From the NCBI RefSeq assembly GCF_003583985.1, contig NZ_QXML01000003.1, positions 363,779-427,778 on the forward strand: 64,000 nt of DNA, read 5' to 3'. A program made the translations under genes and the position numbers. A model generated the notes under the pieces. It saw only the letters and a program-made list of their open reading frames with translations, had not been told where the DNA came from and did no database searches. Source of the DNA: Algoriphagus lacus. GTDB taxonomy: Bacteria > Bacteroidota > Bacteroidia > Cytophagales > Cyclobacteriaceae. Positions 1 to 7,915 of the stretch are shown here, one piece after another; position 1 is the stretch's first letter, and each line of letters starts with the position of its first letter.

Positions 1-243
1 AACCTTCAGAATCTCGTGAAATCTCGGCCCAACCAGTTCAAACCCTTTTATTGTAGCTTCCTCTGACCCTTTTGCTTTATAAAGAGTTCCTACGACTATC
101 CGCTCTTGGTCATTCAAAATCGGGAGGTTGAATGATCCCGGAATATGGCTTTGCGCAAATTCACCTTCGCTTCGCGCATCAATCATAGGAAACTGCTTGC
201 GAAGCGTCCAGAATTCCTCCAGTGTGATCAGTTGTTCGGCCAT
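1..243 (-). CDS. mnmH: tRNA 2-selenouridine/geranyl-2-thiouridine synthase, N-terminal part (cut by window edge)
   Basis: Only the first 81 codons are in the window; the gene runs off the left edge. The visible part is a rhodanese-like domain: a start MAEQLITLEEF, the rhodanese signature IDARSEGEFAQSHIPG near residues 21-36, and the stretch VGTLYKAKGSEEATIKGFEL followed by VGPRF, which is typical of MnmH (SelU/YbbB) rather than of generic rhodaneses. In the family, the enzyme replaces sulfur by selenium on the wobble uridine of certain tRNAs through a geranylated intermediate. The catalytic cysteine and the P-loop domain lie outside the window, so activity cannot be judged. It lies downstream of trxA on the same strand, behind a terminator. 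Confidence 0.8.
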   Translation of the reverse strand, partial: MAEQLITLEEFWTLRKQFPMIDARSEGEFAQSHIPGSFNLPILNDQERIVVGTLYKAKGSEEATIKGFELVGPRFHEILKV

Positions 244-257
244 TCAGGGTATGAAGA

Positions 258-290
258 TAAAAAAAGCCGCAAAGAGTTCTTTACGGCTTT
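258..290 (-). terminator. Rho-independent terminator after trxA
   Basis: Read on the minus strand, a 12-bp stem (AAAGCCGTAAAG / CTTTGCGGCTTT, with one G-U pair) with a 4-nt loop is followed by a run of seven T. It lies between the trxA stop and the mnmH start and should separate the two transcripts. Confidence 0.8.
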
Positions 291-312
291 CTGATCTAAG
301 TGTAATTAAGAA

Positions 313-633
313 TTAGAGTTGTGCGTCCAGCTTTTGAGCCAGAACAGCCTTTGGAACAGCGCCGACCTGTTTGTCCACGATCTGCCCGCCTTTGAAGAAA
401 AGCAGGGTTGGGATAGAGCGGATTCCGAAAGCTTGCGCCACGGATGGATTTGAATCCACGTCCACTTTACCGATTACTGCCTTGCCTTCGTATTCTGATG
501 CCAATTGCTCCACCACTGGACCAATCATTTTGCACGGTCCACACCATTCAGCCCAAAAGTCAACCAATACTGGCTGGTCCCCGGAGATTACTTGCTCAAA
601 GTTTGCATCAGTAATTTCTATTGCTTTTCCCAT
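313..633 (-). CDS. trxA: Thioredoxin
   Basis: A 106-residue cytosolic thioredoxin with the complete fold signature: WCGPC with redox cysteines C31 and C34, the preceding DFWAEW, and the cis-proline P75 in RSIPTLLFF. The length is normal for TrxA and no signal peptide is present. It reduces protein disulfides, receiving electrons from thioredoxin reductase (not in this window). It follows dnaE on the same strand after 148 bases, has its own candidate -7 element upstream, and ends in a strong terminator, so it is probably a monocistronic unit. Confidence 0.97.
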   Translation of the reverse strand: MGKAIEITDANFEQVISGDQPVLVDFWAEWCGPCKMIGPVVEQLASEYEGKAVIGKVDVDSNPSVAQAFGIRSIPTLLFFKGGQIVDKQVGAVPKAVLAQKLDAQL

Positions 634-664
634 TTTATTCTTGGATTAATTGATTTCAATTTTT

Positions 665-672
665 CAAATATA
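665..672 (-). promoter_or_regulatory. Candidate -7 element of trxA
   Basis: TATATTTG on the minus strand matches the Bacteroidota -7 consensus TAnnTTTG and lies 31 bases before the trxA start codon. No TTTG is found at the expected 19-bp distance upstream, so the call rests on the -7 box alone. Confidence 0.4.
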
Positions 673-781
673 TCAGCAAAAGCCGATTGAAGCTTATTAA
701 GTTCCGGTCGATTTTAAATTAATGTCTATGACTCATAGAGGGAAACAATTAGAACCCTTTATGTCAATTTTCAATCACCCT

Positions 782-3700
782 TTAAACCACTTTATAAACC
801 ACTTCAGGAATTCCCTTCAACTCCTGAATCATCTCTGCGCTCGGATCGATTGTGTATTTTTTGGAGAAAAGCTCCAAAGCGATGTTCTCTTTTCGGTCAA
901 TTACATCGATAAAGAGTTTTGCTTCCCCTTTGTATTTGGCTGTTATGGCTTCAAGTTTTTCCATCAGCTCATAAGTCAGCTCATCCAGGTCGATATTGAC
1001 ACGAAGTCCCTTGATCATTTTTCCCCGGACTTCGCTCAACAGCATCATGCTGGTGATTTTGAATTCCACTTCATTCTCATTTCCCCACTTTCGCTGCTCA
1101 ACTTTGCCGGTTAAAAACAAAAACCAGCCCGTCATGAAGTACTCTTTGAACTTCACATAATCCTCTCCGAAAAGGAAAAAGGTAAACGAACCGTGGTAAT
1201 CCTCCAAAGTCAGGGTTCCAAATGGCTTTCCGGTTTTGGTTGTTCGGTGAGCGAAACTTGATACCGATCCGGCCAGCTTCAATTCATTTTTGCCCTTCAA
1301 ACTTTCCAGGTCTGCCAAGGCTGTCAATGGCGTGTTGGTGAATGACTCAATCTCAAGTTTGTACTGATCCAAAGGATGTCCGGAAATAAACAGGCCCACC
1401 ACTTCTTTTTCAATATTGAGTTGTTGAATCTGGGAGAAAGGCTCCATCGGAGCTACAGTAGGGAGTGGGATCTGCATATTTCCGCTACCGCCGCCAAAAA
1501 GACTGACTTGAGCGCTGTCTTCTTCCTGCTGAACTTTTTGAGCGTATTTGGTCGCCTTTTCGATCAAGGTCACGTCTCCTTCAGGTGCTTCCAGGTACTG
1601 TCTTCGATGGTGCTCTTTGAAGCTGTCAAAGGCTCCTGCCATGGCAAGTGCTTCCATGGTTTTCTTGTTCAAAGCTCTCGAATTGACCCGTTTCGCAAAG
1701 TCAAAGATGTTTTTATATGGTCCGTTTTTCTCCCGCTCTTTGATGATTTCATCCACTGCGGCCGAGCCTGCACCCTTGATCGCTGCCATCCCAAATCGGA
1801 TTTCTCCGGCTTTGTTTACCGTAAAGCCACCTTTGGATTCATTGACATCGGGGCCGGCTACTTTGATACCCATCCGTTTACATTCTTCCATGAAAAACGT
1901 CACCTGGGTGATGTCATTCATGTTGTTGCTCAGGACAGATGCCATGTATTCGGCAGGATAGTGGGCTTTCAGGTAAGCGGTCTGATAGGCAATCCAGGCA
2001 TAGCAAGTGGAGTGTGACTTGTTGAAGGCATAGGATGCGAAAGCTTCCCAGTCCGTCCAGATCTTTTCCAGCTTTTTGGGATCATGGCCTTTGGCAGCCG
2101 CTTGCTCGACGAATTTGGGTTTCATTTTGTCCAAAACGTCCTTCTGCTTTTTACCCATCGCCTTACGCAGTACGTCAGCCTCGCCCTTGGTGAAGCCAGC
2201 CAGTTTCTGCGACAGAAGCATGACCTGTTCCTGATAGACGGTGATCCCGTAGGTTTCTTCCAGGTATTCCTTCATGTCGTCCAAGTCATAGGTAATTGGC
2301 TCGGTTCCGTGTTTTCGCTTGATAAAAGAAGGAATGTAAGCCAATGGTCCTGGACGATACAGCGCGTTCATTGCAATCAAATCCGCGAAGACGGTGGGCT
2401 TAAGTTCGCGCATGTATTTCTGCATTCCAGCAGATTCGTACTGGAATATGCCGACTGTCTCACCACGCTGAAAAAGCTCGTAGGTTTTTACATCTTCTAT
2501 CGGGAATTCATCCGCATCAAGCTGGATTCCGTGCCGCTCTCTGACGATTTTAATGGCGTCCTTGATCAGGGTAAGGGTTTTTAGACCCAAAAAGTCCATC
2601 TTGAGCAAGCCGGCAGATTCCACCACCGAGTTGTCAAATTGGGTGCAAACCATGTCAGAATCCTTAGCCAATGCTACAGGAACGAAATTGGTGATGTCGC
2701 TTGGAGTGATGATCACCCCGCAGGCATGGATCCCGGTATTTCTTACTGATCCCTCCAGCACGGAAGCTTGATTGACTGTTCTGGCCATTTCATCATTTCC
2801 AGCTGCAATCCGGATCAATTCCTCTGCTTTTTGAAGCAGTTCTCCCTGTCCTTTGAGCTTTTCCAGCAGGGCAGGTCGATTTTTTGCCAGATCAAAAAGC
2901 GTCTTCAGTTTGATGTCCGGAACGAGATTGGCCAGTCTGCCGGCATCAGCGAGGGGAAGATTTAGAACCCTTGCGGTATCCCGAATGGCCGATTTTGCAG
3001 CCATGGTGCCATAGGTGATGATCTGCGCGACTTGGTTCGAACCGTATTTGTTGATTACATAGTCGATGACACTTTGGCGGCCTTCATCGTCAAAGTCAAT
3101 ATCAATATCGGGAAGTGAAACCCGGTCAGGATTCAGGAATCTTTCGAAGAGTAGGTCATAGGCAATTGGATCCACATTCGTAATTCCAGTGCAGTATGCT
3201 ACTGCGGAACCGGCAGCGGACCCACGACCAGGGCCTACAGAAACGCCCATTTCACGAGCGGCACGGGTGAAGTCCTGAACGATTAGAAAGTAACCCGGAT
3301 AACCGGTCTTTTCGATGGTAGCCAATTCGAAATCCAGGCGTTCCTGAATCTCAGACGTGATTTCAGGATAACGCTTTTTGGCCCCTTCATAAGTCAAATA
3401 CCTGAGGTAGGCATTTTCTCCCCGCTTTCCTCCATCCACTTCATCTTCGAGATTTTTGAATTCTTCGGGGATGTCAAACTTGGGTAGCAATACCTCACGG
3501 GCAAGCTTGTAAGCCTCGATTTTGTCTACTATTTCCTGGGTGCAAATGATGGCTTCCGGTAAGTCCGAAAAGAGTTTTTTCATCTCCTCGGGACTTTTGA
3601 GGTAAAATTCATCGTTTGGAAAGCCATATCGAAATTCACGGCCCCTTTTGCCGATGTATTTTTTTGGCTTTTCGACCAGTTCTCCGTCTTTTACACACAA

Positions 3701-5074
3701 TAAAATATCGTGTGCCTTTGCATCTCCCTTGTCATTGTAATAGGTGTTGTTTGCCGCAAAATATTTTACATCATATTTCAGGGCAAAATCCAACAGTACT
3801 TCGTTGACCTTTTCCTCTTCAGGAATACCGTGACGGTTGAGTTCCACATAAAAATCCTCCCCGAATTGCTCCTTCCACCAGACAAAAGCTTCTTCCGCTT
3901 GGGTTTCTCCTACGTTCAAAATCAGAAAAGGTATCTCTCCCCAAAGTCCTCCGGTTGTTGCGATTAGGTCTCCTTTGTATTGTACCAAAATCTCCTTGTC
4001 AATCCGGGGCACATAGTAATAACCCTCAATATTGGCATAAGAGGCCAGTTTGGCCAGATTTTGATAGCCGGCTTTGTTTTTGGCGATCAGTACGGTTTGA
4101 TAGCCGTCATCTTTGTTCGCTTTGTTTTTTCGGTCTCGACAAAGGTTGAATTCACAACCCAATATGGGTTTGAGTTCCTTGCCCATCGCTTCTTTCACAA
4201 AATGGAATGCTCCCATCATGTTGCCATGGTCAGTCATGGCAATTGCGGTCATTCCGAGCGCTTTTGCCCGGGCTACAATAGCTGGGATTTCGGAGGTAGC
4301 CTGAAGGACGGAATACTGGGTATGGACATGCAAGTGGGTGAAATTGACATCAGCCAGATCGGAAATGTCAGTTTTTCCAGTCTGTTTTTGGACATCTTTT
4401 GCAGCAGCCTTCTGTTCGCTTTTTACTTGGACGAAATTGGCCTCTGCGAGTTTTGGGGCTTCATAAATTACCTCTTCCAAGAGGATACCTGCTTCAGGCT
4501 TTTGTACTCCTTGAGTAATCAGTCCGAAGAAACAACGGGCCGTGGCATCCACGTCATAGGCGGCATCGTGGGCATCTTCAAATCCAACTCCAAAAAGCTT
4601 TTTATGGAGTTCGGTCAATGTTGGCCACTTGAACTTCCCGCCTTTTCCACCGGGTAGAGCACAGAATTCCGTTGAGATGTCTTTAGTGTCGAGTTCCTTT
4701 TTTTCACCTAATGGCATCACCAATGCCGCACGTAGGTATTCTGATCCCACGACATTGATGTCGAATCCGATATTATGGCCAACCAGGTATTTTGCCTGAA
4801 TCACGTCTTCCCGGAAGACTTGAAGGATTTCTTTCAAGTCATGTCCCTCAGCCAAAGCTCGTTTGGTGGAAATGCCATGGACTTTTTCGGCATTGTAGGG
4901 AATGGTAAATCCCTCAGGGCGGATGATGTAATTATGGTTCGAGAGAAGTTTGCCCTTGGCATCATGGAGCTGCCAGGCAATCTGGACTAAGCGTGGCCAA
5001 TTGTCCACATCGGACATGGGGGCATTGTAGTCCCGGGGCAAACCGGTGGTCTCGGTATCAAAAATGATGTACAT
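782..5074 (-). CDS. dnaE: DNA polymerase III alpha subunit with fused N-terminal exonuclease domain
   Basis: Replicative polymerase of 1430 residues, longer than a plain DnaE (about 1160-1200) because of an N-terminal DEDDh exonuclease domain. That domain shows FDTETTG (D6, E8), GHNIGFD (D105) and H169/D174. Next comes the PHP domain (FTHLHVHTQYS from residue 245, MTDHGNMMG near 280). The polymerase core follows, with GPGRGSAAGSAVAY at 614-627 and PDIDIDF at 655-661 (D656 and D658 are the likely metal-binding aspartates). A C-terminal OB-fold lies around LAGSVSSFAHRT. The family extends the leading and lagging strands. Here proofreading may be supplied in cis, by a DnaQ-like fusion distinct from PolC, where the exonuclease is inserted inside the PHP domain. 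All visible exonuclease residues are intact. Confidence 0.95.
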   Translation of the reverse strand: MYIIFDTETTGLPRDYNAPMSDVDNWPRLVQIAWQLHDAKGKLLSNHNYIIRPEGFTIPYNAEKVHGISTKRALAEGHDLKEILQVFREDVIQAKYLVGHNIGFDINVVGSEYLRAALVMPLGEKKELDTKDISTEFCALPGGKGGKFKWPTLTELHKKLFGVGFEDAHDAAYDVDATARCFFGLITQGVQKPEAGILLEEVIYEAPKLAEANFVQVKSEQKAAAKDVQKQTGKTDISDLADVNFTHLHVHTQYSVLQATSEIPAIVARAKALGMTAIAMTDHGNMMGAFHFVKEAMGKELKPILGCEFNLCRDRKNKANKDDGYQTVLIAKNKAGYQNLAKLASYANIEGYYYVPRIDKEILVQYKGDLIATTGGLWGEIPFLILNVGETQAEEAFVWWKEQFGEDFYVELNRHGIPEEEKVNEVLLDFALKYDVKYFAANNTYYNDKGDAKAHDILLCVKDGELVEKPKKYIGKRGREFRYGFPNDEFYLKSPEEMKKLFSDLPEAIICTQEIVDKIEAYKLAREVLLPKFDIPEEFKNLEDEVDGGKRGENAYLRYLTYEGAKKRYPEITSEIQERLDFELATIEKTGYPGYFLIVQDFTRAAREMGVSVGPGRGSAAGSAVAYCTGITNVDPIAYDLLFERFLNPDRVSLPDIDIDFDDEGRQSVIDYVINKYGSNQVAQIITYGTMAAKSAIRDTARVLNLPLADAGRLANLVPDIKLKTLFDLAKNRPALLEKLKGQGELLQKAEELIRIAAGNDEMARTVNQASVLEGSVRNTGIHACGVIITPSDITNFVPVALAKDSDMVCTQFDNSVVESAGLLKMDFLGLKTLTLIKDAIKIVRERHGIQLDADEFPIEDVKTYELFQRGETVGIFQYESAGMQKYMRELKPTVFADLIAMNALYRPGPLAYIPSFIKRKHGTEPITYDLDDMKEYLEETYGITVYQEQVMLLSQKLAGFTKGEADVLRKAMGKKQKDVLDKMKPKFVEQAAAKGHDPKKLEKIWTDWEAFASYAFNKSHSTCYAWIAYQTAYLKAHYPAEYMASVLSNNMNDITQVTFFMEECKRMGIKVAGPDVNESKGGFTVNKAGEIRFGMAAIKGAGSAAVDEIIKEREKNGPYKNIFDFAKRVNSRALNKKTMEALAMAGAFDSFKEHHRRQYLEAPEGDVTLIEKATKYAQKVQQEEDSAQVSLFGGGSGNMQIPLPTVAPMEPFSQIQQLNIEKEVVGLFISGHPLDQYKLEIESFTNTPLTALADLESLKGKNELKLAGSVSSFAHRTTKTGKPFGTLTLEDYHGSFTFFLFGEDYVKFKEYFMTGWFLFLTGKVEQRKWGNENEVEFKITSMMLLSEVRGKMIKGLRVNIDLDELTYELMEKLEAITAKYKGEAKLFIDVIDRKENIALELFSKKYTIDPSAEMIQELKGIPEVVYKVV

Positions 5075-5409
5075 ACTTTGGTGGGAAATGAGGCTTCAAA
5101 TTAGGGTATTATGCCTAAGCAAAAAATTGATTGTCGGGAATTGTCGGAAATAAAAATGTAAGAATCTGAGACTCTTTGAATTAATGTTAAGTAACTGAAA
5201 ATCAGCGGTTAGTTGATGTTCCGTTTTGAAATTGAACAGGCTTTATTTTGAGACCGTACCACATTTAAGGGTTAAAATCGAGGCTAAAACATCAATCGCT
5301 TTATTCGAAGCCAATTTCAAGTTTCTCCGGGAAAGGTGATGAATTTCAAATCTGTATTTTCGGAAATACACTTTCCATTCCAAGCCGTACCTTTTAAATA
5401 TGCAACCTG
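5075..5409. other. Intergenic gap between dnaE and rsmG
   Basis: These 335 bases lie between two minus-strand genes and must hold the dnaE promoter and the end of the rsmG transcript. I see a small inverted repeat (TGTATTT-TCGG-AAATACA, 5353-5370) without a T run, and no exact TAnnTTTG element. A 61-codon minus-strand reading frame begins inside rsmG and extends into the gap; it resembles nothing I know and looks spurious. Confidence 0.5.
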
Positions 5410-6054
5410 CTATCTCTTGTCCTCCCAAGGCATATACACGACCTTTTTGGTCTCAAAAAAGTCTTCCTTGAAGTAGTCGCTCAGGTGATAGGTGATGTAG
5501 GACTTGTCGAGTTCTTCCATCTCCTCATCCACATCGCCGCCTTTCAGATAAAGGATGCCGTTTTGGAATTCGTTGAAGTCCTCTTTTTTGATTTTTCCTT
5601 TGACCCAAGGGTAAAAATTGATCATGCGGGTCACTGCACGGCTGATGACGAAGTCATATTTCCGAACCAATTCTTCTGCGCGCGCTTGTTGTGCTTCCAC
5701 ATTTGCCAATTTGAGTTGCTTGGCTACGTCTTTGACAACGGTAATTTTCTTACCAATAGAATCCACCATGTGAAAATGCGTGTCAGGAAACAAGATCGCT
5801 AAAGGAATCCCAGGGAATCCTCCACCGGTACCAATGTCCAATACTTTGGTTCCGGGTTGGAACTTCATCACTTTGGCAATTCCCAATGAATGAAGCACAT
5901 GGTGGATGTAAAACTGATCCATGTCCTTTCGGCTGATTACATTGATTTTGGAGTTCCAATCAGTGTAAAGTTCCTCCAAACGATCAAACTGTGCGAGTTG
6001 AGTTTCGCTTAAATCAGGAAAATAAGAAAGGATCAAGGCTGTTCCGGGATTCAT
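5410..6054 (-). CDS. rsmG: 16S rRNA (guanine-527-N7)-methyltransferase
   Basis: A 214-residue RsmG (GidB), the cytosolic enzyme that uses S-adenosylmethionine to methylate G527 of 16S rRNA. The N-terminal segment LYTDWNSKINVISRKD (30-45) is typical of the family. The SAM-binding motif VLDIGTGGGFPG is at 71-82, and FVISRAV forms the later motif of the Rossmann fold. The start codon overlaps the stop of the upstream sigma factor gene (TGATG), so the two are probably translationally coupled. Confidence 0.95.
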   Translation of the reverse strand: MNPGTALILSYFPDLSETQLAQFDRLEELYTDWNSKINVISRKDMDQFYIHHVLHSLGIAKVMKFQPGTKVLDIGTGGGFPGIPLAILFPDTHFHMVDSIGKKITVVKDVAKQLKLANVEAQQARAEELVRKYDFVISRAVTRMINFYPWVKGKIKKEDFNEFQNGILYLKGGDVDEEMEELDKSYITYHLSDYFKEDFFETKKVVYMPWEDKR

Positions 6055-6665
6055 CAGATGTGATTTTCTTTTCCGGATGCGATTTCGTAAAGCAATTCTC
6101 TGGATCGGTGCAATTGGGCTTTGACGGTTCCAAGCGGCTTGTCCAATTCCACCGCAATTTCCTCGTAGGATAACTCGTCAAAATAGCGTAGCTGCACTAG
6201 TTTGCGGTATTTAGCAGGCAGTTTGTCTACAAAAATCCGGACCATTTCGATCCGTTGTGACTTGATGAATTCATCCTGTGGATTATTGTCATCGTCTTCC
6301 ACATCAATGGTAACGGCGTTGCCACTGTCATCAGAAAGCGTATTATTAAGGCTCATGGTTTTGAGCTTCTTTTTACGGATAAAGTCGATGGTATTGTTGG
6401 TGGCAATCCTGAAAAGCCAGGTACTGAATGTGTAGTCTTTTTTGAAACGCTCCAGATTCCGGAAGGCTTTGGCAAAGGCTTCCATGGTGAGATCTTCAGC
6501 ATCATCTGCATCCCGGATCATCTTGAGGATCATGAAATAAACGGCCTTTTTGTACCGCTTCATCAGGGTAGCATAGGCCTGTTGGTCTTTTTCATTTACA
6601 GCTTTGTCGATCAGATCAAAATCTTCTAATGCCTTGTTCGAAAAACCTCGCTCGTTTATTTCCAT
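6054..6665 (-). CDS. ECF-type RNA polymerase sigma factor
   Basis: A 203-residue sigma-70-family factor of ECF architecture. Region 2 lies around 25-100 (DDAEDLTMEAFAKAF, then FSTWLFRIATNNTIDFIRKK), then an acidic linker (DVEDDDNN near 121-128), then region 4 at 148-195 (LPAKYRKLVQLRYFDELSYE, then GTVKAQLHRSRELL). I chose the ATG giving MEINERGF because the longer frame would run far into the upstream glycosyltransferase gene; this start overlaps that gene by only 10 bases. No anti-sigma gene is adjacent, which is unusual for ECF factors. The tail overlaps the start of rsmG. Its regulon is not evident. Confidence 0.9.
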   Translation of the reverse strand: MEINERGFSNKALEDFDLIDKAVNEKDQQAYATLMKRYKKAVYFMILKMIRDADDAEDLTMEAFAKAFRNLERFKKDYTFSTWLFRIATNNTIDFIRKKKLKTMSLNNTLSDDSGNAVTIDVEDDDNNPQDEFIKSQRIEMVRIFVDKLPAKYRKLVQLRYFDELSYEEIAVELDKPLGTVKAQLHRSRELLYEIASGKENHI

Positions 6666-7795
6666 TGGATGTCTTTTGACTGATACGATACGGATCCAAG
6701 AACCCAAAAATACGCCAGATAAAGAAAATCATTCACCAGCACATTCATGGGAGGAGTACTTCCTTGGATCTTTTTAGCGGCAGCACTAAAGATATTCCAA
6801 ACGAAGATGGACCGTAGAAGAATAATACCGAAAACGATTAAAAATTGTTCCCATTGCTGCCCGATTCCGAAATAAATCAGCAATCCGAGGCCACCTATCC
6901 AAAATAGAGCATGGGAAAGTGAGAAAAGTCCGATTTTTCGTTTGTCCTCTCCCCTGTAATATTTTCCGGCATGTAGGTGGCGTTTTTTCTGGACCAAGTA
7001 CTCTTTCCAGGTTTCTTTTGGAATAGAAACTGTAGTGGCTTCCGGGTCGATTACGATGGCGGAATTTTTTCCGGTAGCGTAATTGTTGACAAACAAATCA
7101 TCGTCGCCGCCTTCCAAGTGCCAGAATCCTTTAAAGGCTTTGGCTTCCAGGAAAAAGCTTTTCCGATAGCATAAATTTCTCCCAACTCCCATAAATGGGG
7201 CCTTCCATAATCCAAAAGACAGGTAAAAAAGAGCAGTCAGGACGGTTTCAAATTGAATCCATTTGTTTAATAAGCCCGATTTGGTCTGATAACCGGAATA
7301 GCCAATGGAGAAAGTTTTCCCATCCTCGCGAATCGGAGCGGTCATTTTTCGGATCCATTGGTCAGAAGAAGGCATGCAGTCAGCGTCAGTTAACAGGATG
7401 ACGTCATTTTTGGCCACTTTGATACCAAGCGTCATCGCAAATTTTTTCGGAGTGACGTGATTGGGAGTGTATTTGACCGTTACAGATCGGAGTTTGGGAT
7501 AGATTTCCATCATTTCTTCGAGCAGTCGCTTGGTCCGATCAGTGCTGCGGTCATTGACGATCATAACGTCAAATTTCGGGTAATCCTGTTCGAAGAGTTT
7601 GGGGATGAGTACTTTGAGGTTTTGAAATTCGTTATGGGCAGCAACAAGAACAGTCACTCCCTCCTCAGGGATGTTGGTTTTGGAAGACTTGCCGGAAGAT
7701 TTAAACCAGGCGGTTCGCCCGAAAATCACCAGGAGATAAACTCCCTGAATGATAACGCCGATGCCAAAGAAAAACCAGAGTAAAAATAGGCCCAT
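6656..7795 (-). CDS. Membrane-bound family 2 glycosyltransferase
   Basis: A 379-residue GT2 enzyme. An N-terminal membrane segment (about 2-26) precedes the catalytic GT-A domain, which has VTVLVAAHNE at 47-56, NDRSTDRT at 81-88, the DxD motif DAD at 137-139, an acidic GGDDD cluster at 229-233 as acid/base region, and QKKRH at 269-273 in the place of the Q/RxxRW motif. Three hydrophobic segments follow near the C-terminus. Such enzymes transfer a sugar from a nucleotide donor at the inner membrane, for example in exopolysaccharide or glycolipid synthesis; donor and acceptor cannot be inferred. It is the first gene of an overlapping trio with the sigma factor and rsmG. Confidence 0.88.
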   Translation of the reverse strand: MGLFLLWFFFGIGVIIQGVYLLVIFGRTAWFKSSGKSSKTNIPEEGVTVLVAAHNEFQNLKVLIPKLFEQDYPKFDVMIVNDRSTDRTKRLLEEMMEIYPKLRSVTVKYTPNHVTPKKFAMTLGIKVAKNDVILLTDADCMPSSDQWIRKMTAPIREDGKTFSIGYSGYQTKSGLLNKWIQFETVLTALFYLSFGLWKAPFMGVGRNLCYRKSFFLEAKAFKGFWHLEGGDDDLFVNNYATGKNSAIVIDPEATTVSIPKETWKEYLVQKKRHLHAGKYYRGEDKRKIGLFSLSHALFWIGGLGLLIYFGIGQQWEQFLIVFGIILLRSIFVWNIFSAAAKKIQGSTPPMNVLVNDFLYLAYFWVLGSVSYQSKDIQWK

Positions 7796-7811
7796 AGGTC
7801 GATTTGCTGGG

Positions 7812-7819
7812 CAAATATA
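7812..7819 (-). promoter_or_regulatory. Candidate -7 element of the glycosyltransferase-sigma-rsmG unit
   Basis: TATATTTG on the minus strand, 16 bases before the glycosyltransferase start, matches TAnnTTTG. It lies back to back with the tgt promoter candidate. Confidence 0.4.
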
Positions 7820-7855
7820 AAATCAATTTCAGCAAGTCATTTAAGAATAAGTGGA

Positions 7856-7863
7856 TATTTTTG
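7856..7863 (+). promoter_or_regulatory. Candidate -7 element of tgt
   Basis: TATTTTTG matches the Bacteroidota -7 consensus exactly and lies 52 bases before the tgt ATG. It supports the downstream start at 7916 over an earlier in-frame start, which would lie only 28 bases from this box. Confidence 0.45.
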
Positions 7864-7915
7864 CAGGCTAAACCGGGCAATTTGTAGCTGATTGCTACAA
7901 GCCCTGATTTTAACT

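Noticed and set aside
1376..2017. Long plus-strand frames opposite dnaE (also opposite leuA, leuC and the E1 gene)
   Set aside because: They lie wholly antisense to well-conserved genes and encode no recognisable protein; they are shadows of the codon usage on the other strand.
5243..5428. 61-codon minus-strand reading frame in the dnaE-rsmG gap
   Set aside because: It begins inside rsmG in another frame, has no recognisable motif and an unremarkable composition; most likely chance.
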